DNA of 64,000 nt from assembly GCA_014281115.1 (NCBI GenBank), contig JACONQ010000007.1, positions 2,232,001 through 2,296,000 on the forward strand, written 5' to 3'. Below, one piece after another: positions 1-10,567 of the stretch. Position numbers and translations under genes: made by a program. Within the stretch, counting starts at the first letter, position 1. Each line of letters begins with the position of its first letter. The notes beneath the pieces are model-generated. The model ran no database searches, was not told the origin of the DNA, and saw only the letters and a list, made by a program, of their open reading frames with translations. This stretch comes from Laburnicola sp. R22_1. Lineage: Eukaryota; Ascomycota; Dothideomycetes; Pleosporales; Didymosphaeriaceae.

Positions 1-180
1 CTTTTGATCAAGCACGTACTGCTGTCGTGTTTTGATCTCGAGAAGAAGTAGCCCATGGGAAGCGATTACAGCATCAGTACCGTTTTACAGGACTGTATTA
101 TTCATTCTGAGATAAAGGAAACATCAGATGGATATTACCCAGCGGTGTGTTGCAAACGTCGCTTTCGAGGCGTCGATAGG
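1..180. other. 3' flank of the GH32 gene, no gene seen
   Basis: GC-balanced sequence downstream of the stop codon of the GH32 gene. The open frames on the plus strand here are antisense to, or read out of, that gene. I see no convincing coding or RNA signal. Confidence 0.5.
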
Positions 181-2058
181 TTACGACTCATCACTTCTAC
201 CCGGCCATGCATCCACCAATCCCTCCCAAATTTTGACCTCGTCAAACTCAGCCTCACCGCCCTCGAGGAAAAACCCCACCTCCGTGCTATCTTTGTACCA
301 ACTCCACACCCATGTGCTCAGTGCAAAGCGTTCATTGGCATGAACTTCGACAACACCACCATCAACCACAATTGTGAGATTCAGAGTTTCGACGCTAGTT
401 CCATTCCCGCTCGGGATATCGAACAGGCGGAATTTTCCTGTTTCGTTTTCTGTGTTGATGCCAGGTGTTGTGGCAGCTGCAGCTGAACTGTTGGAGCGGT
501 CGATGACGAGACTTTCGTCCGAGAACTGGTAATAGATGTTGGTGCGCTCATTTGGTCCTGAGAGAATGGAGAACCCGGCTTTCAAATTGTCATTTGTGCG
601 TGATGCAAAAGTGATAGAAGCAGTGAGAAGGTAATGCTTGGATTGTGGGCTCCGGTCGAACGAGCGGCTTGATGATAGGAGACCTCCAGCTTGTATAATG
701 GTGTTTGTGGCAGTTTTTCGAAATGCTGACAGGGGTTCCCTCGCAATCTGTTGGCGCAAGGTCGCAAGCGTAAGTGTGCCGTTATCGTGCTCGGATTCGA
801 CTCTCCATGAGCCCTTCTCCCACGCTAACGCATTGCTGGCAACGTTGATGTATCCTACACTCAGCTCTCTTGGCAACAAGAGCGAGCTGGTCCAGTTTTG
901 CTGAGTAGTTGGGAAGTCTAGAGTGCCATAGAAGTTGCCTGTCAACCAACGGTAAGAAATGAAACGATCCGGCGCACCGCTACTTTGGCTAGCTTCTGAG
1001 GAGGATGGCAGATATTTGCCGGCAGCAGCGTAAGCAGAGCGTCCCGCGTCTAACCTGCCTGCCATAGTTGGGACGAACTGCAACTTGCCATCAACAAGCT
1101 TGTGCGTCCCGGAAACCCATAGCATTTCTCTATTGTCAGACACTTGGGGTATTATAGGTGCGTAGCTCCATTCAGCACCAACTGTGACAAATGTTTCGCC
1201 CTCAGCGTTGTATCCATTAGCATCCAGAGCGAACACGTTTCCCACCTCGAAGTTGAAACCCCATCTTCCGGCCCAGCCTGCTTCAGTCCACGTTGTGTTC
1301 GCGTCTTCGCTCCACCACTGGCCAAGATACTCCCATGTTTCGAATTGCGGATCCTGCTCATATTGCCTGTAGAGAAACAAGCTTGGGCCTTTGGCATGGA
1401 TCCCGCCAGAGATGATGGTATACCAAGTGCCATTGCTGCTTTCAAGCAAGCGATCAAACCTTGGGTCCTGAAACACAAAAGGATCGCGGAAGCCGGTGAC
1501 GTTGTACGCGAATGGCGGACTTGGAATGACTGGTCCATGTTCCAGCTTGGTGAAGTTGCGACCGCCGTCTATGGCTATAGCAAGTGATTGTGTTTCGCTC
1601 CCCTTCACATATCGAATCGTCCATTGAATGGGCAGGTAACTGACACTTGTGTATAACAGGGTCGGTGCCCCGTTGATCCCCTGTTCAACGACCGAGCCAT
1701 CAAACACAGCAACTGGATCGTTGATACCGCCTGCACGAATAAAGGGCTCTGAGTTTGTATTAAGATCAGTGTAGGTCACAAGGTCGGATGTTGTTGCTCC
1801 GGAGGCACCTTCGTGGAGGTATCCGACGTGAAAGAGCCCGGTTGACGGATCCGTGTAGTGCATGCATGGGTCGCCGATCTGGCCATAAGCTGGAAGAACA
1901 TGAGCTCTTGGTCGCCAGGTATCGAACAGTGATGCGTTTGCCAAGGTGGTCAAATTTGGAGGCGCGGAACTGTAGTCTGGTGGATGATGCTGGCGAGTGA
2001 GGTGTGGGCTGGTAGCTTGGGCTGCAACCGGCACTACGATTAAACTAGCGAGCTTCAT
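181..2058 (-). CDS. Secreted glycoside hydrolase family 32 protein (invertase/fructanase-like)
   Basis: Single-exon gene of 625 codons. The chosen start (ATG at 2058) gives a signal peptide MKLASLIVVPVAAQA; an in-frame ATG 24 nt upstream (2082) would bury it behind a polar leader. GH32 hallmarks are present in order. The block WRPRAHVLP..IGDPCMHYTDP holds the presumed nucleophile Asp at about residue 63. The FRDP motif (transition-state stabiliser) is at about 190-193. FEVGNVFAL carries the presumed acid/base Glu at about 271. A C-terminal beta-sandwich region follows, and many NxT/NxS sites suit a secreted glycoprotein. GH32 enzymes cleave beta-fructofuranosyl bonds in sucrose, inulin or levan. 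The usual NDPN(G) is IGDPC here and the usual EC(P) is EV, as in a divergent fungal GH32 subgroup, so the exact substrate cannot be assigned. No stop codons or frameshifts; codon use matches the neighbouring LEA1 gene. Confidence 0.9.
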   Translation of the reverse strand: MKLASLIVVPVAAQATSPHLTRQHHPPDYSSAPPNLTTLANASLFDTWRPRAHVLPAYGQIGDPCMHYTDPSTGLFHVGYLHEGASGATTSDLVTYTDLNTNSEPFIRAGGINDPVAVFDGSVVEQGINGAPTLLYTSVSYLPIQWTIRYVKGSETQSLAIAIDGGRNFTKLEHGPVIPSPPFAYNVTGFRDPFVFQDPRFDRLLESSNGTWYTIISGGIHAKGPSLFLYRQYEQDPQFETWEYLGQWWSEDANTTWTEAGWAGRWGFNFEVGNVFALDANGYNAEGETFVTVGAEWSYAPIIPQVSDNREMLWVSGTHKLVDGKLQFVPTMAGRLDAGRSAYAAAGKYLPSSSEASQSSGAPDRFISYRWLTGNFYGTLDFPTTQQNWTSSLLLPRELSVGYINVASNALAWEKGSWRVESEHDNGTLTLATLRQQIAREPLSAFRKTATNTIIQAGGLLSSSRSFDRSPQSKHYLLTASITFASRTNDNLKAGFSILSGPNERTNIYYQFSDESLVIDRSNSSAAAATTPGINTENETGKFRLFDIPSGNGTSVETLNLTIVVDGGVVEVHANERFALSTWVWSWYKDSTEVGFFLEGGEAEFDEVKIWEGLVDAWPGRSDES

Positions 2059-2494
2059 TGTGAAAAGAATGTCCACTGTCACGTCCCATCGCCGGGGGAG
2101 ACACGGTATTTATGACAAGCTCCGTGCCGCTCTCTGCTTCCGTAGTCGGTACTCGGCAGGCTTTACGGTGGAATTTTCGGATGCTTCCGCCGTTGATGTC
2201 ATTGTGGGATGAGAGACGGCGGGAGGTGCTAGCTTTGCAGCATACACTTGAGGTGATACGGTTAGATTGCAAAATCGGTGAGGGTCGTCGGTGTCGGTCG
2301 GAAGTGCGCGCTAGTTAGTAAGCGAAATCTTGGCATCATGACGGGCCGAAATTCGTCGACACTCTTGAAGCTCGCCGCACGCAACACTGACCGACCCCGC
2401 CCACCCCATTATTGCAGACCCTCCCCTCCCCCCGCGCGTTGCCCTCCCTGTATAACCTTCTAACGCACATCCAAGCAGAAGTTCCGCCGCCAAC
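2059..2494. promoter_or_regulatory. Divergent intergenic region between GH32 and LEA1
   Basis: About 436 bp shared upstream region of two divergently transcribed genes. It must hold both promoters. A pyrimidine-rich C/T tract around 2395-2450 precedes the LEA1 start, as is common before fungal housekeeping genes. Short open frames here do not resemble proteins. Confidence 0.5.
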
Positions 2495-3492
2495 ATGGTT
2501 CGGCTCAATCTGGACGTGATCACGAACGCCCCCTCCATCATCAATTGTCTTACGGAGCGCGAACTCTGTTTACGAGGTGCGTACGGAAAGGACAGATGCT
2601 ACACTTGAAGAGCTGAATTGATATCAATTGTATACCAGGCCAAAAGATCCCCTCCATCGAGAACATGGGCGCTGCGCGAGTACGTCCCCCCTTGGTTTGC
2701 ACGCTGGAGCGGCCCTGCTAATACGCCGACCAGGACAACGACGCCATCGACTTCACCGACAACTACATTGTGGAGCTGGGCAACTTTCCGCTTCAACCCC
2801 GCCTTCGCACCCTGTTCCTCGCCCAGAACCGTGTCACCAGGATCCACATCGGCGTGAGCGCGAGCATCCCGAACTTGACGACGCTGGTCCTTACCAGGAA
2901 CAAGCTGACCGAGTTGGCCGACTTGGACCCTCTGGGCGGCTTCAAGAAGCTAGTCTACTTGACCTTGATTGATAACCCGGTGGTGAGCAAGGAGGTACGT
3001 ACAGCCTGTCGTTCCACAACGTGTGCCTAATATCGGCAAGGGCGCGTAAACAAGATATGGCGGGTCTCTCGGGGACCATACAGATCCGCTAAGAAGTATC
3101 CAACCACACATATGTTGACATATTGGCAGTACTACCGCGACTGGGTAATCTGGCGTTGCCCCTCCGTTCGCTACCTCGACTTCAAGAAGGTGCGCGATGC
3201 GGAACGCCGCAAAGCCAACGCGCTGTTCGGAACCACGGCCGAGCCCTCTGAGCTAGCGAGCAAGATCATGGGCGAGAAATCGACGGGTTTCGTTGTACCG
3301 ACCTTCATCAACGGTGCCGACACCTCCGGGCAAACGAATATCTACACTAAGGAGGAGAACCAGAAGATGAGGGATGCTATCAAGAACGCAACCACCTTGG
3401 ACGAGGTGAAGAAGCTGGAGAAGGATCTAGCTGAGGGACGCATACCCGCGTACGTCCTCGAGGATGCAGAGCCTATGGAGACGGGACCGTAG
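2495..3492 (+). CDS. LEA1: U2 small nuclear ribonucleoprotein A' (leucine-rich repeat protein)
   Basis: Four exons reconstructed by frame and splice sites: 2495-2576, 2639-2679, 2734-2994 and 3130-3492 (249 codons with stop, 248 aa, the usual size). Introns of 62, 54 and 135 nt have GTGCGT, GTACGT and GTACGT donors and AG acceptors; intron 2 carries a GCTAATAC branch-like site. Exon 1 starts MVRLNLDVI..SIINCLTERELCLRG, the typical U2A' N-terminus. Exon 3 gives DNDAIDFTDN and successive LxxLxLxxN leucine-rich repeats (LFLAQNRVT, LVLTRNKLTEL, LTLIDNPV). Exon 4 gives the LRR cap YYRDWVIWRCPSVRYLDFKKV and a charged C-terminal tail. U2A' pairs with U2B'' on U2 snRNA stem-loop IV in the spliceosome in the nucleus. 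The first Met (AACATGG context) fits. Not RIPed; a core housekeeping gene. Confidence 0.93.
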
Positions 3493-5640
3493 AAGATGGT
3501 ATGCTTTGCGCATAAAGCTTGGTATTGTGGGGAAAATTGCCGACGCGTAAAGTGCCTCGCCAGAACAAGAGCAGGAGTCACAGTTGAATGGTGCACTTGT
3601 TTGGACATGGCCATTCTGGTGGATTGCTCGAGGACGGCTGCATACATACCTCCGCCTCTTGCACCTTAGACGTCTGCGGTTGTCTGTCGAACTTAATTAT
3701 CGACCACAGTGGACTTCACTGAGAACGCTTCTCGGATAATGGATTGATTGCTGATAGAAGCGTACAATATTGCATCTTCCGCGACTACGGGACAGTTCCT
3801 TGGCGCTCTTGGAGCAGTCTTAGATACCCCAGGTTTATTGCAATCAAATAACTACATGATACACATGTACTGTTCCAACTTGTGCACCGCAGTTTGTGTG
3901 TGCGGTGACTGCGGTCCACTGTTTCGGACTAGCGTGACAGCCTGCGCCAAGGCCATCACAGTGATCTTGCCAACATCGCCCTCTTCTAGACTCTCTCCTT
4001 TGGCGCTCTACCACGACCCTCTTGTCACTGTGACGAGCTCATGCTGTCTTCTACTTCTTATATATCTGTTCCTAAGGGTGCGACCACCCAGCGATCACCC
4101 AAGGAATTATCAGTTGCCAGCTGGTCTCTCCTAACGTCTAATTAGCAGTTTCGCGTAAAAGTCATCTTCCGTTCGTGTTGCATCTCGCTAGAGATAATCC
4201 TTACATAGCAGCTCAGGGCTGCCTTGGGAGCCTCGCCCCAGCTTATATGAGACAATCGGCGACATCGTCTGTGATCACCGGCTTCACGTTATCACCACCT
4301 ACGCTCATTGCATACGGCGAGACCCAAAACTATTGCTGCATCACGCACAGGCTTGTGGGCGTATATGTGCCTAGAAAGAGGTGTAAGAACTAGAGACCCG
4401 TGCAAGCGAATCTCACCGTGCCCGGGCGTTCGCTGTTTCCAGCAGAGGCGTTCTCGGTACCGAGCCCCTGTCAGCCCTATGAATGTCTCGGATCTCATCA
4501 TCACACTAGGGCTACGTCCCAACGGTCGGATGTCGACTTCAAACCTAGGTGTTATTGCGAATACGATCAACCTTGGAAGCAGGAATGAGCGCCCCGTCGC
4601 CGAGGGTAAAAGACCCAAAGCTGCACGCGGGCTTACTGCGGATTCTTGTTCTCGACGACAGATCTACCGGCTCTGGTCAGCTGGCATGTTATACCCAAAG
4701 CTATGGATATCGCACTCCTGCACCCTGTTCCCGGCGCGAAACTGTTGCCTTCCGATTATATGTACACGTCCACATAACCCAGGATCACGGGACCAATGCA
4801 GCTTGTAACATGCTTTACGATTCTGTCTTCCATCAGGGACACAGATCCTCAAGCTGCCTGCATTCGCTGATCGTAGAACAATGAAACCAATGCAACAACT
4901 CGAGCCTCGACGTCTCCTAACCTCTCCAAACAACACCATCGAGGGCCACTCATCGAGTAACTAAAAAGCCCTATTTCTCTCCACAAACCCAGTGAAAGAT
5001 CGTTACCCAATGACCCAATCCCCCCATCGATCCCTTTCTTGAACCCCACTCAGGGTCTCAGCCACAGCCAAGATCTATTCTAAAATCCCCATTCCATCCT
5101 CAAACGATCCTCACCCTCCGTTCCTCTCGCCTCCTCAGGCACATTCCACACGCACGAGATCAACGAACCGCGTACCGCGTACGCTCACACTATCATCACC
5201 ATCATCACCGGCCTCGCCGACAATTCCAGCATACCTTTTGGGGGTGCGTGGTGCGTGGACATATTACCGGTACTCCGGCAAGAGCAGCCTGCGCCCTGCC
5301 CTCTACCGGACAAGGGTGTGTGTTCGAGCCCCCACGGATCCTCCGGCACGCTACCTAGCAGTAGGTAGACTACTACGGTATATCACGTAGTAGGCGGACG
5401 GACCGAACCATACATAGTGCGGGTGTGGCTAAGCGACGCGATTCAAACGTTGATAGATACTCCGGATCGGAATCGTTTCGCCTATTCTGAGAGACGTACC
5501 GGTACTTAGGTATGTGGGGCATACGCAGACGACGTACTCCTCGTGCAAAAATGAAGGCGGATTAGGTACCTCCCCATCCTACGTGTGTGCTCGAAATGCC
5601 GAGAAACACCGTGCCTGTAGTTACTAGTATACGCCAGTGA
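3493..5640. other. Gene-poor, GC-balanced intergenic stretch
   Basis: About 2.1 kb between LEA1 and the AT-rich block. Open frames of up to 166 codons (for example 4308-4808 plus) exist, but they overlap others on both strands, show no domain and no coherent exon structure. A GTTCGAGCCCC string near 5318 resembles a tRNA T-loop, but no matching acceptor or D arm was found. Base composition is still un-RIPed, so this may be promoter/UTR space or hold a small or multi-exon gene that I cannot resolve. Confidence 0.4.
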
Positions 5641-5647
5641 TGGGGGA

Positions 5648-5724
5648 AACTGAGCGATTACTCAGAGCGTCGCTCAGTTTACTTACGAGCGATAGAGCGT
5701 CGCTTATGAGTAAACTAAGCGACG
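5648..5724. repeat. Two overlapping palindromes at the gene-island/AT-block boundary
   Basis: AACTGAGCGA (5648-5657) pairs with TCGCTCAGTT (5670-5679). An overlapping 16-nt arm CGTCGCTCAGTTTACT (5668-5683) pairs with AGTAAACTAAGCGACG (5709-5724) with one mismatch. The CGTCGCT/AGCGACG core recurs several times. GC content collapses directly to the right. It may be the terminus of a transposon or MITE. Confidence 0.6.
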
Positions 5725-5739
5725 GTCACCTTACTTATA

Positions 5740-6519
5740 AGTAAAATAATAGAATTTAATAAAAATTATATTTTTATAATTTAGAGAAAAATCTAAAAAT
5801 TTTATATATTAGAACTTTAGTAATAACTATTATAGTTAGCTTATAATTTAGATTTAAAGCTAGTAAGTTTAAAAGATAAATAATATATAATATAATATAT
5901 AATAATATAAAATATAAAACCCTTAATAGTATATTATATACTATATAGTACTAGCATTAATAAAATTTATTTTTAAAACTAATACTAAGTTCTATATATT
6001 TAAAAATTAAATTTAAAAATTAAGTTATATATAATAAAGTAAAAAGTAAAAAAATTATTATTATAGTTTTATAGTTCTATAGGTATATAGTTATATAGGT
6101 ATATAGTTATATAGGTATAGAGGTATATAAGTATAGAGGTATATAAGTATAGAGGTATATAAGTATAGAGGTATATAAGTATAGAGGTATATAAGTATAG
6201 AGGTATATAAGTATAGAGGTATATAAGTATAGAGGTATATAAGTATAGAGGTATATAAGTATATAGGTATAGAGATATATAGTTATATAGTTATATAGAT
6301 ATATAGATATAGAGGTATAGAGATATAAATATATATAGTTATACAAAGTATAAAGTATAAAGTATAGAGTATAATGTATAAAGTATAAAATATAAAGTAT
6401 AAAGTATAAAATATAAAGTATAAAATATAAAATATAAAGTATTAAAATATAAAGTATAGAGAATAAAATAGAAATATTAAAGTATATAATATAAACTTAT
6501 AATATAAATTATACATATA
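5740..6519. other. AT-rich RIP-like sequence
   Basis: Almost pure A/T with TA/AT runs and loosely repeated GTATAAA words (6340-6475) in addition to the minisatellite listed separately. No coding signal survives. Confidence 0.6.
6121..6264. repeat. 16-bp minisatellite, 9 units
   Basis: About nine tandem units of AGGTATATAAGTATAG; the last ends in T instead of G. It is flanked by looser ATAGTTATATAGGTAT words. The apparent minus-strand open frame rich in Tyr, Leu and Ile is an artefact of this array. Confidence 0.85.
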
Positions 6520-8368
6520 ACGTATTCTATTATTAAGCTGGCCATATTAGTGAGCCGGCCACTTTTCCTTAGCACAACTAACACTTTAGTAACTCTAATA
6601 TGTCTCTATAACACAATGCGATATTAGTTAACTAAGAAGGTAGAATTAACCTTGCTCTTAAGGCCTATACTTCTAGCCAAATTTAAAGCCTATAATACGC
6701 AGCTACTACCTTTAACGTTAAACACTAGCGCCTCTCTAATTAGCTTTACAGAATTACTTTACACGCCTAAACTTAACTAGGGATTTAGAAACTTACTGCA
6801 ACTAAAGAGTAGACGATTGTCTAATATATTCTTAATCTTAATTTGCAAGGATTCGCGTCCTAGCTGTGCGAGATAGAAGATATAGCCGACAAACTGCTAG
6901 GTATATATAGTGGCTAGCCTATTAGCAAGCGCTGGGCTAAGCGCTTTATAACGCGCTTAGTCGAGCTTAAAATAGCCTTTAATTAAGCTAAAGACTGCTA
7001 GAGAATACTCTAGGAGGATCTAGAGATAATTAGCGCGTGGTTTAAGCTAGTGGAGGATACTAAAGCTAAGTACGGCGTCTATAACAACAATGTGCACAAC
7101 TTTAACAAGACTAGCTTCTAGATAGGCGTTATTAGCTTAATAAAGGTTGTTATAGGCACAGAGAGACGTGCTTAACCTAAGCTTATTTAGCTAGGTAATT
7201 GCGAGTAGGTTACTATTATCTAGAGCATTTACGCTACTAGGTATGCGACCCCACCTTTTATTATCTATAAAGGACGCGTTCACATCTCTGCGTAGTATAA
7301 GAAGGCAAATACACCACGCAATTAGAAGCTCTTAGTCTCTAAGAATAGCTAGACTAATAATGTGCTTAGTCTAGAGTGGTTAAAGCATTTTAACGCGCAT
7401 ACAAAGGCGCGCCAGGTGGGGGAGTATAGACTGCTCATTTTGGACGACTATAAGAGCTACCTTAACTAGGATTTTAAGGACTACTGCCTTAAAAACAAGA
7501 TTCTTACCCTCTGCATGCCACCTTACTTATTGCACGTCCTCTAGCCCCTTAACATAGTCTGCTTCTTACTATTAAAGCGCAAGTACTCTTAGTGTGTTAG
7601 AGACTTAGCATATAGGCGCGTCTTCTATATTAATAAGGAAGGCTTTCTCCTAGCCTTTAAAGACGCGTTTTTTAATGTGTTTATAGAGGAGAACTGTTAT
7701 AAGGCCTTTAAGGCATTAGGTCTTATCCTTATTAACGCGTAGGTAGTATTTGATTGCCTTAAAGTATGGCTGCGTACCCCACTAGCACTCCTACCATAGA
7801 AGACGCCATAGCAATTAAAAACACTAAGTAATACGCACGAGTTTAGATTCTAGTCAAAGCTAGTGAGTGACTTCTTTACTTAATTGCCTATTATAGCTTA
7901 GGCTGACTTCTCTTAGCTTATAAAAGGTAGTGAACTCATACTGTATTAAAACGCTCTTTTAACCGCCTGCGTCTATAAGCTTAAGAAGCAATTAGTAGTA
8001 ATAACTAAGCGAAAATCACGTAAAAGAAAGCGGATCCAGCAGGGCGAGACTATAGAGTATAGGACTGTAGCAGCGCAGGTAGCTGCTAAAGCATTATAGA
8101 CGCCTTAGCGATTAAAGAAGGCTTGTAGTAGTGGTAATTAAGAAAGAGTCTAACTAGCTCTACAGCACTATGGAAACTGTGAGAGAACTAGACACAACAC
8201 GCGAATATGTAAAAAAGATATAGAGGTATCTTCTAAATTAGATATAAGCACGACGTACGTAGACTCCTTGTTTAATAGCGATAAAATTAAAGAGTTATAA
8301 TATAAGTTAGTTGTGCTAAAAAAAAGTAGACGGCTTACTAATATGGCCGGCTCACTAATAGAATACGT
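6520..8368 (+). mobile_element. Pogo/Fot1-type DNA transposon A, RIP-degraded
   Basis: 1,849 bp flanked by TA (6518-6519 and 8369-8370). The inverted ends begin ACGTATTCTATTA and run about 40 bp, with the internal words GCCATATTAGTGAGCCGGCC and its degraded mate. The ACGT start, TA target duplication and size match the Tc1/mariner pogo-Fot1 branch. The interior reads as a broken DDE transposase on the plus strand. Confidence 0.85.
6600..8300 (+). pseudogene. RIP-killed pogo-type (DDE_1) transposase
   Basis: Plus-strand conceptual reading, punctuated by TAG/TAA, gives recognisable DDE_1 blocks: WFKLVEDTKAKYGV then NFNKTSF (first catalytic Asp region, D to N), PPFIIYKGRVHIS, LLILDDYKSY (second Asp region) and LCMPPYLLHVL.PLN. 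Stops replace Trp and Gln, and CpG is kept while CA/TG are depleted, as RIP predicts. The product would have cut and pasted the element; this copy cannot encode it. Confidence 0.75.
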
Positions 8369-8541
8369 TAACTTTAAAATAGTATACTAAATTTATAGTA
8401 TATATAGTAGTCTAATAAGTAGACTTTAAAAATACTTATTAATATTATATAAAAAGATATTAGTAAAGGAGTATTATACTATATATTTTATAATAATCTT
8501 AACTAAGAAAGTATTAAAAGAAAAAAATATCTATTAAGCTA

Positions 8542-9293
8542 CTATATAAAGAACTAACTATATAAAGAACTAACTATATAAAGAACTAACTATATAAAGA
8601 ACTAACTATATAAAGAACTAACTCTATAAAGAACTAACTATATAAAGAACTAACTCTATAAAGAACTAACTATATAAAGAACTAACTATATAAAGAACTA
8701 ACTATATAAAGAACTAACTATATAAAGAACTAACTATATAAAGAACTAACTATATAAAGAACTAACTATATAAAGAACTAACTATATAAAGAACTAACTA
8801 TATAAAGAACTAACTATATAAAGAACTAACTATATAAAGAACTAACTATATAAAGAACTAACTATATAAAGAACTAACTATATAAAGAACTAACTATATA
8901 AAGAACTAACTATATAAAGAACTAACTATATAAAGAACTAACTATATAAAGAACTAACTATATAAAGAACTAACTATATAAAGAACTAACTATATAAAGA
9001 ACTAACTATATAAAGAACTAACTATATAAAGAACTAACTATATAAAGAACTAACTATATAAAGAACTAACTATATAAAGAACTAACTATATAAAGAACTA
9101 ACTATATAAAGAACTAACTATATAAAGAACTAACTATATAAAGAACTAACTATATAAAGAACTAACTATATAAAGAACTAACTCTATAAAGAACTAACTA
9201 TATAAAGAACTAACTCTATAAAGAACTAACTATATAAAGAACTAACTATATAAAGAACTAACTATATAAAGAACTAACTATATAAAGAACTAA
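8542..9293. repeat. 16-bp minisatellite, 47 units in perfect phase
   Basis: CTATATAAAGAACTAA repeated 47 times with no indel over 752 bp. The only variant I see is CTC for CTA at the unit start, in units 6, 8, 41 and 43. No coding potential. The uniformity contrasts with the eroded DNA around it. Confidence 0.95.
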
Positions 9294-9509
9294 CTATAGA
9301 AAAACAAATAATAATAAATAAAGTATCTAGATAGTATTACTCTAAAATAGTATATAATTAAGTATTTTAATAGTAAAAATTAGACTTTAATTTTTATTTA
9401 GTATATATAACTTTATACTATACTATAGTTATTAAATTTTTTATTTTTTATTAGTAGAAAAACTATTAATAGACGTAGAGCTACTATAGTTTTCTAATTA
9501 TATGTGTGG
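9294..9509. other. AT-rich spacer
   Basis: RIP-like sequence between the 47-unit array and repeat copy R1a; nothing identifiable. Confidence 0.5.
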
Positions 9510-10567
9510 CGTTAAATTAGCTACCTAGGGGTAGTATAACAAAGGCTTTCATCTTAAATAACATAATAAAAAAAGCAAAGCCCTCTGCTTAGTAATTAAA
9601 CAAAAGTGTAAAAAGGTAGTTACAAAAATACGCGTTTAAATTGCTAAGTAAGCTTAGTAGTCTTAGCGTAGGGCTACTTCTATAAGCAAAATTTTTATAA
9701 AGAGGCTACTTAGAACTTTAGAGGAGGGATAAAATAGCTTTAGCGCTACTATACTATAGTTATCTATCCTTTCTTAACTATTCTAAGTTACAAACTACTA
9801 TCTAGATTATTATAAATAATATAAGTTAATATATTAATAGGTATATACTACTTTATAAGTAGAATAAGGGTCATATATATTAGATATATATTTGTCGCTC
9901 TATTACTATATTAAGGTTATCCTTAATAAATCTCTTACTATTTCTCTACGCATCCTCCACGCTACGCATACCTCTATTTAGATATTAATATTATTCAAAG
10001 TACGCTGTTACTAAAAGATATACTAAAGATTTGTGCTATCTATTTAGATATTAATATTAGAGTTCTATTCTATCTAAGTAATTATCTTGGAGCTGTATAC
10101 CTAATTATCTACGCTAAAGATTTGTGCTACTATTGTAAATAAAATTACTCCTTATTAGTAATAGAATCTAAGAAGGGAAGTAAAAGGTAAAAGATAAGGT
10201 GTTTATTAATAAACTTTAGTATAACAAAAGCGTTGTATAAATCTGCGAAATTCTTCTAGCTATTATAGCTGCGTTAGCTTATCTAAGCAAGTACGCTGCG
10301 TAGTAGCATAAGCGAGAATAGTTAATAATAGTAATAGTAATAATTTAGGTGCTATATATAGCGTAAGTAAATCTTATATTAGGACTAGAAGTTTATAGGT
10401 ATTAGGGGATGCAAGTAAGTTTAAACTATTATTGCGTTATTAGGTAGTATTTAAGGTTAGTCTTTAATTAGAATTAGGTGCTGTATATAGTATATAATAA
10501 CCTTCTATCTTAATTTACTTTAACCTCAAACTAAAAAGAAGTTTAAAAAAGGTGTTTAGTAAGCCGA
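9510..10567. repeat. Dispersed repeat R1, copy a
   Basis: About 1.06 kb whose start (GCGTTAAATTAGCTACCTA) and end (GTTTAGTAAGCC) both recur near 28232 and 30236 with many C/T and G/A differences and matching internal blocks. No terminal inverted repeat, LTR or coding block was recognised, so its class is open. The two copies explain why both are RIPed. Confidence 0.75.

Noticed and set aside
181..2082. Upstream ATG at 2082 as the GH32 start
   Set aside because: It would place a polar leader before an otherwise good signal peptide; the ATG at 2058 is favoured.
4308..4808. 166-codon plus-strand open frame as a gene
   Set aside because: Overlapped by open frames on both strands, no domain, no splice-linked neighbours and no clear start context.
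5230..5335. Possible tRNA gene (GTTCGAGCCCC T-loop-like string)
   Set aside because: No 7-bp acceptor stem, D arm or A box at the right distance; the T stem has a mismatch.
6107..6346. 79-aa Tyr/Leu/Ile repeat protein on the minus strand
   Set aside because: Artefact of the 16-bp AT-rich minisatellite.
6121..9293. CRISPR array
   Set aside because: Repeats are directly tandem with no unique spacers, in a eukaryotic AT-rich region.
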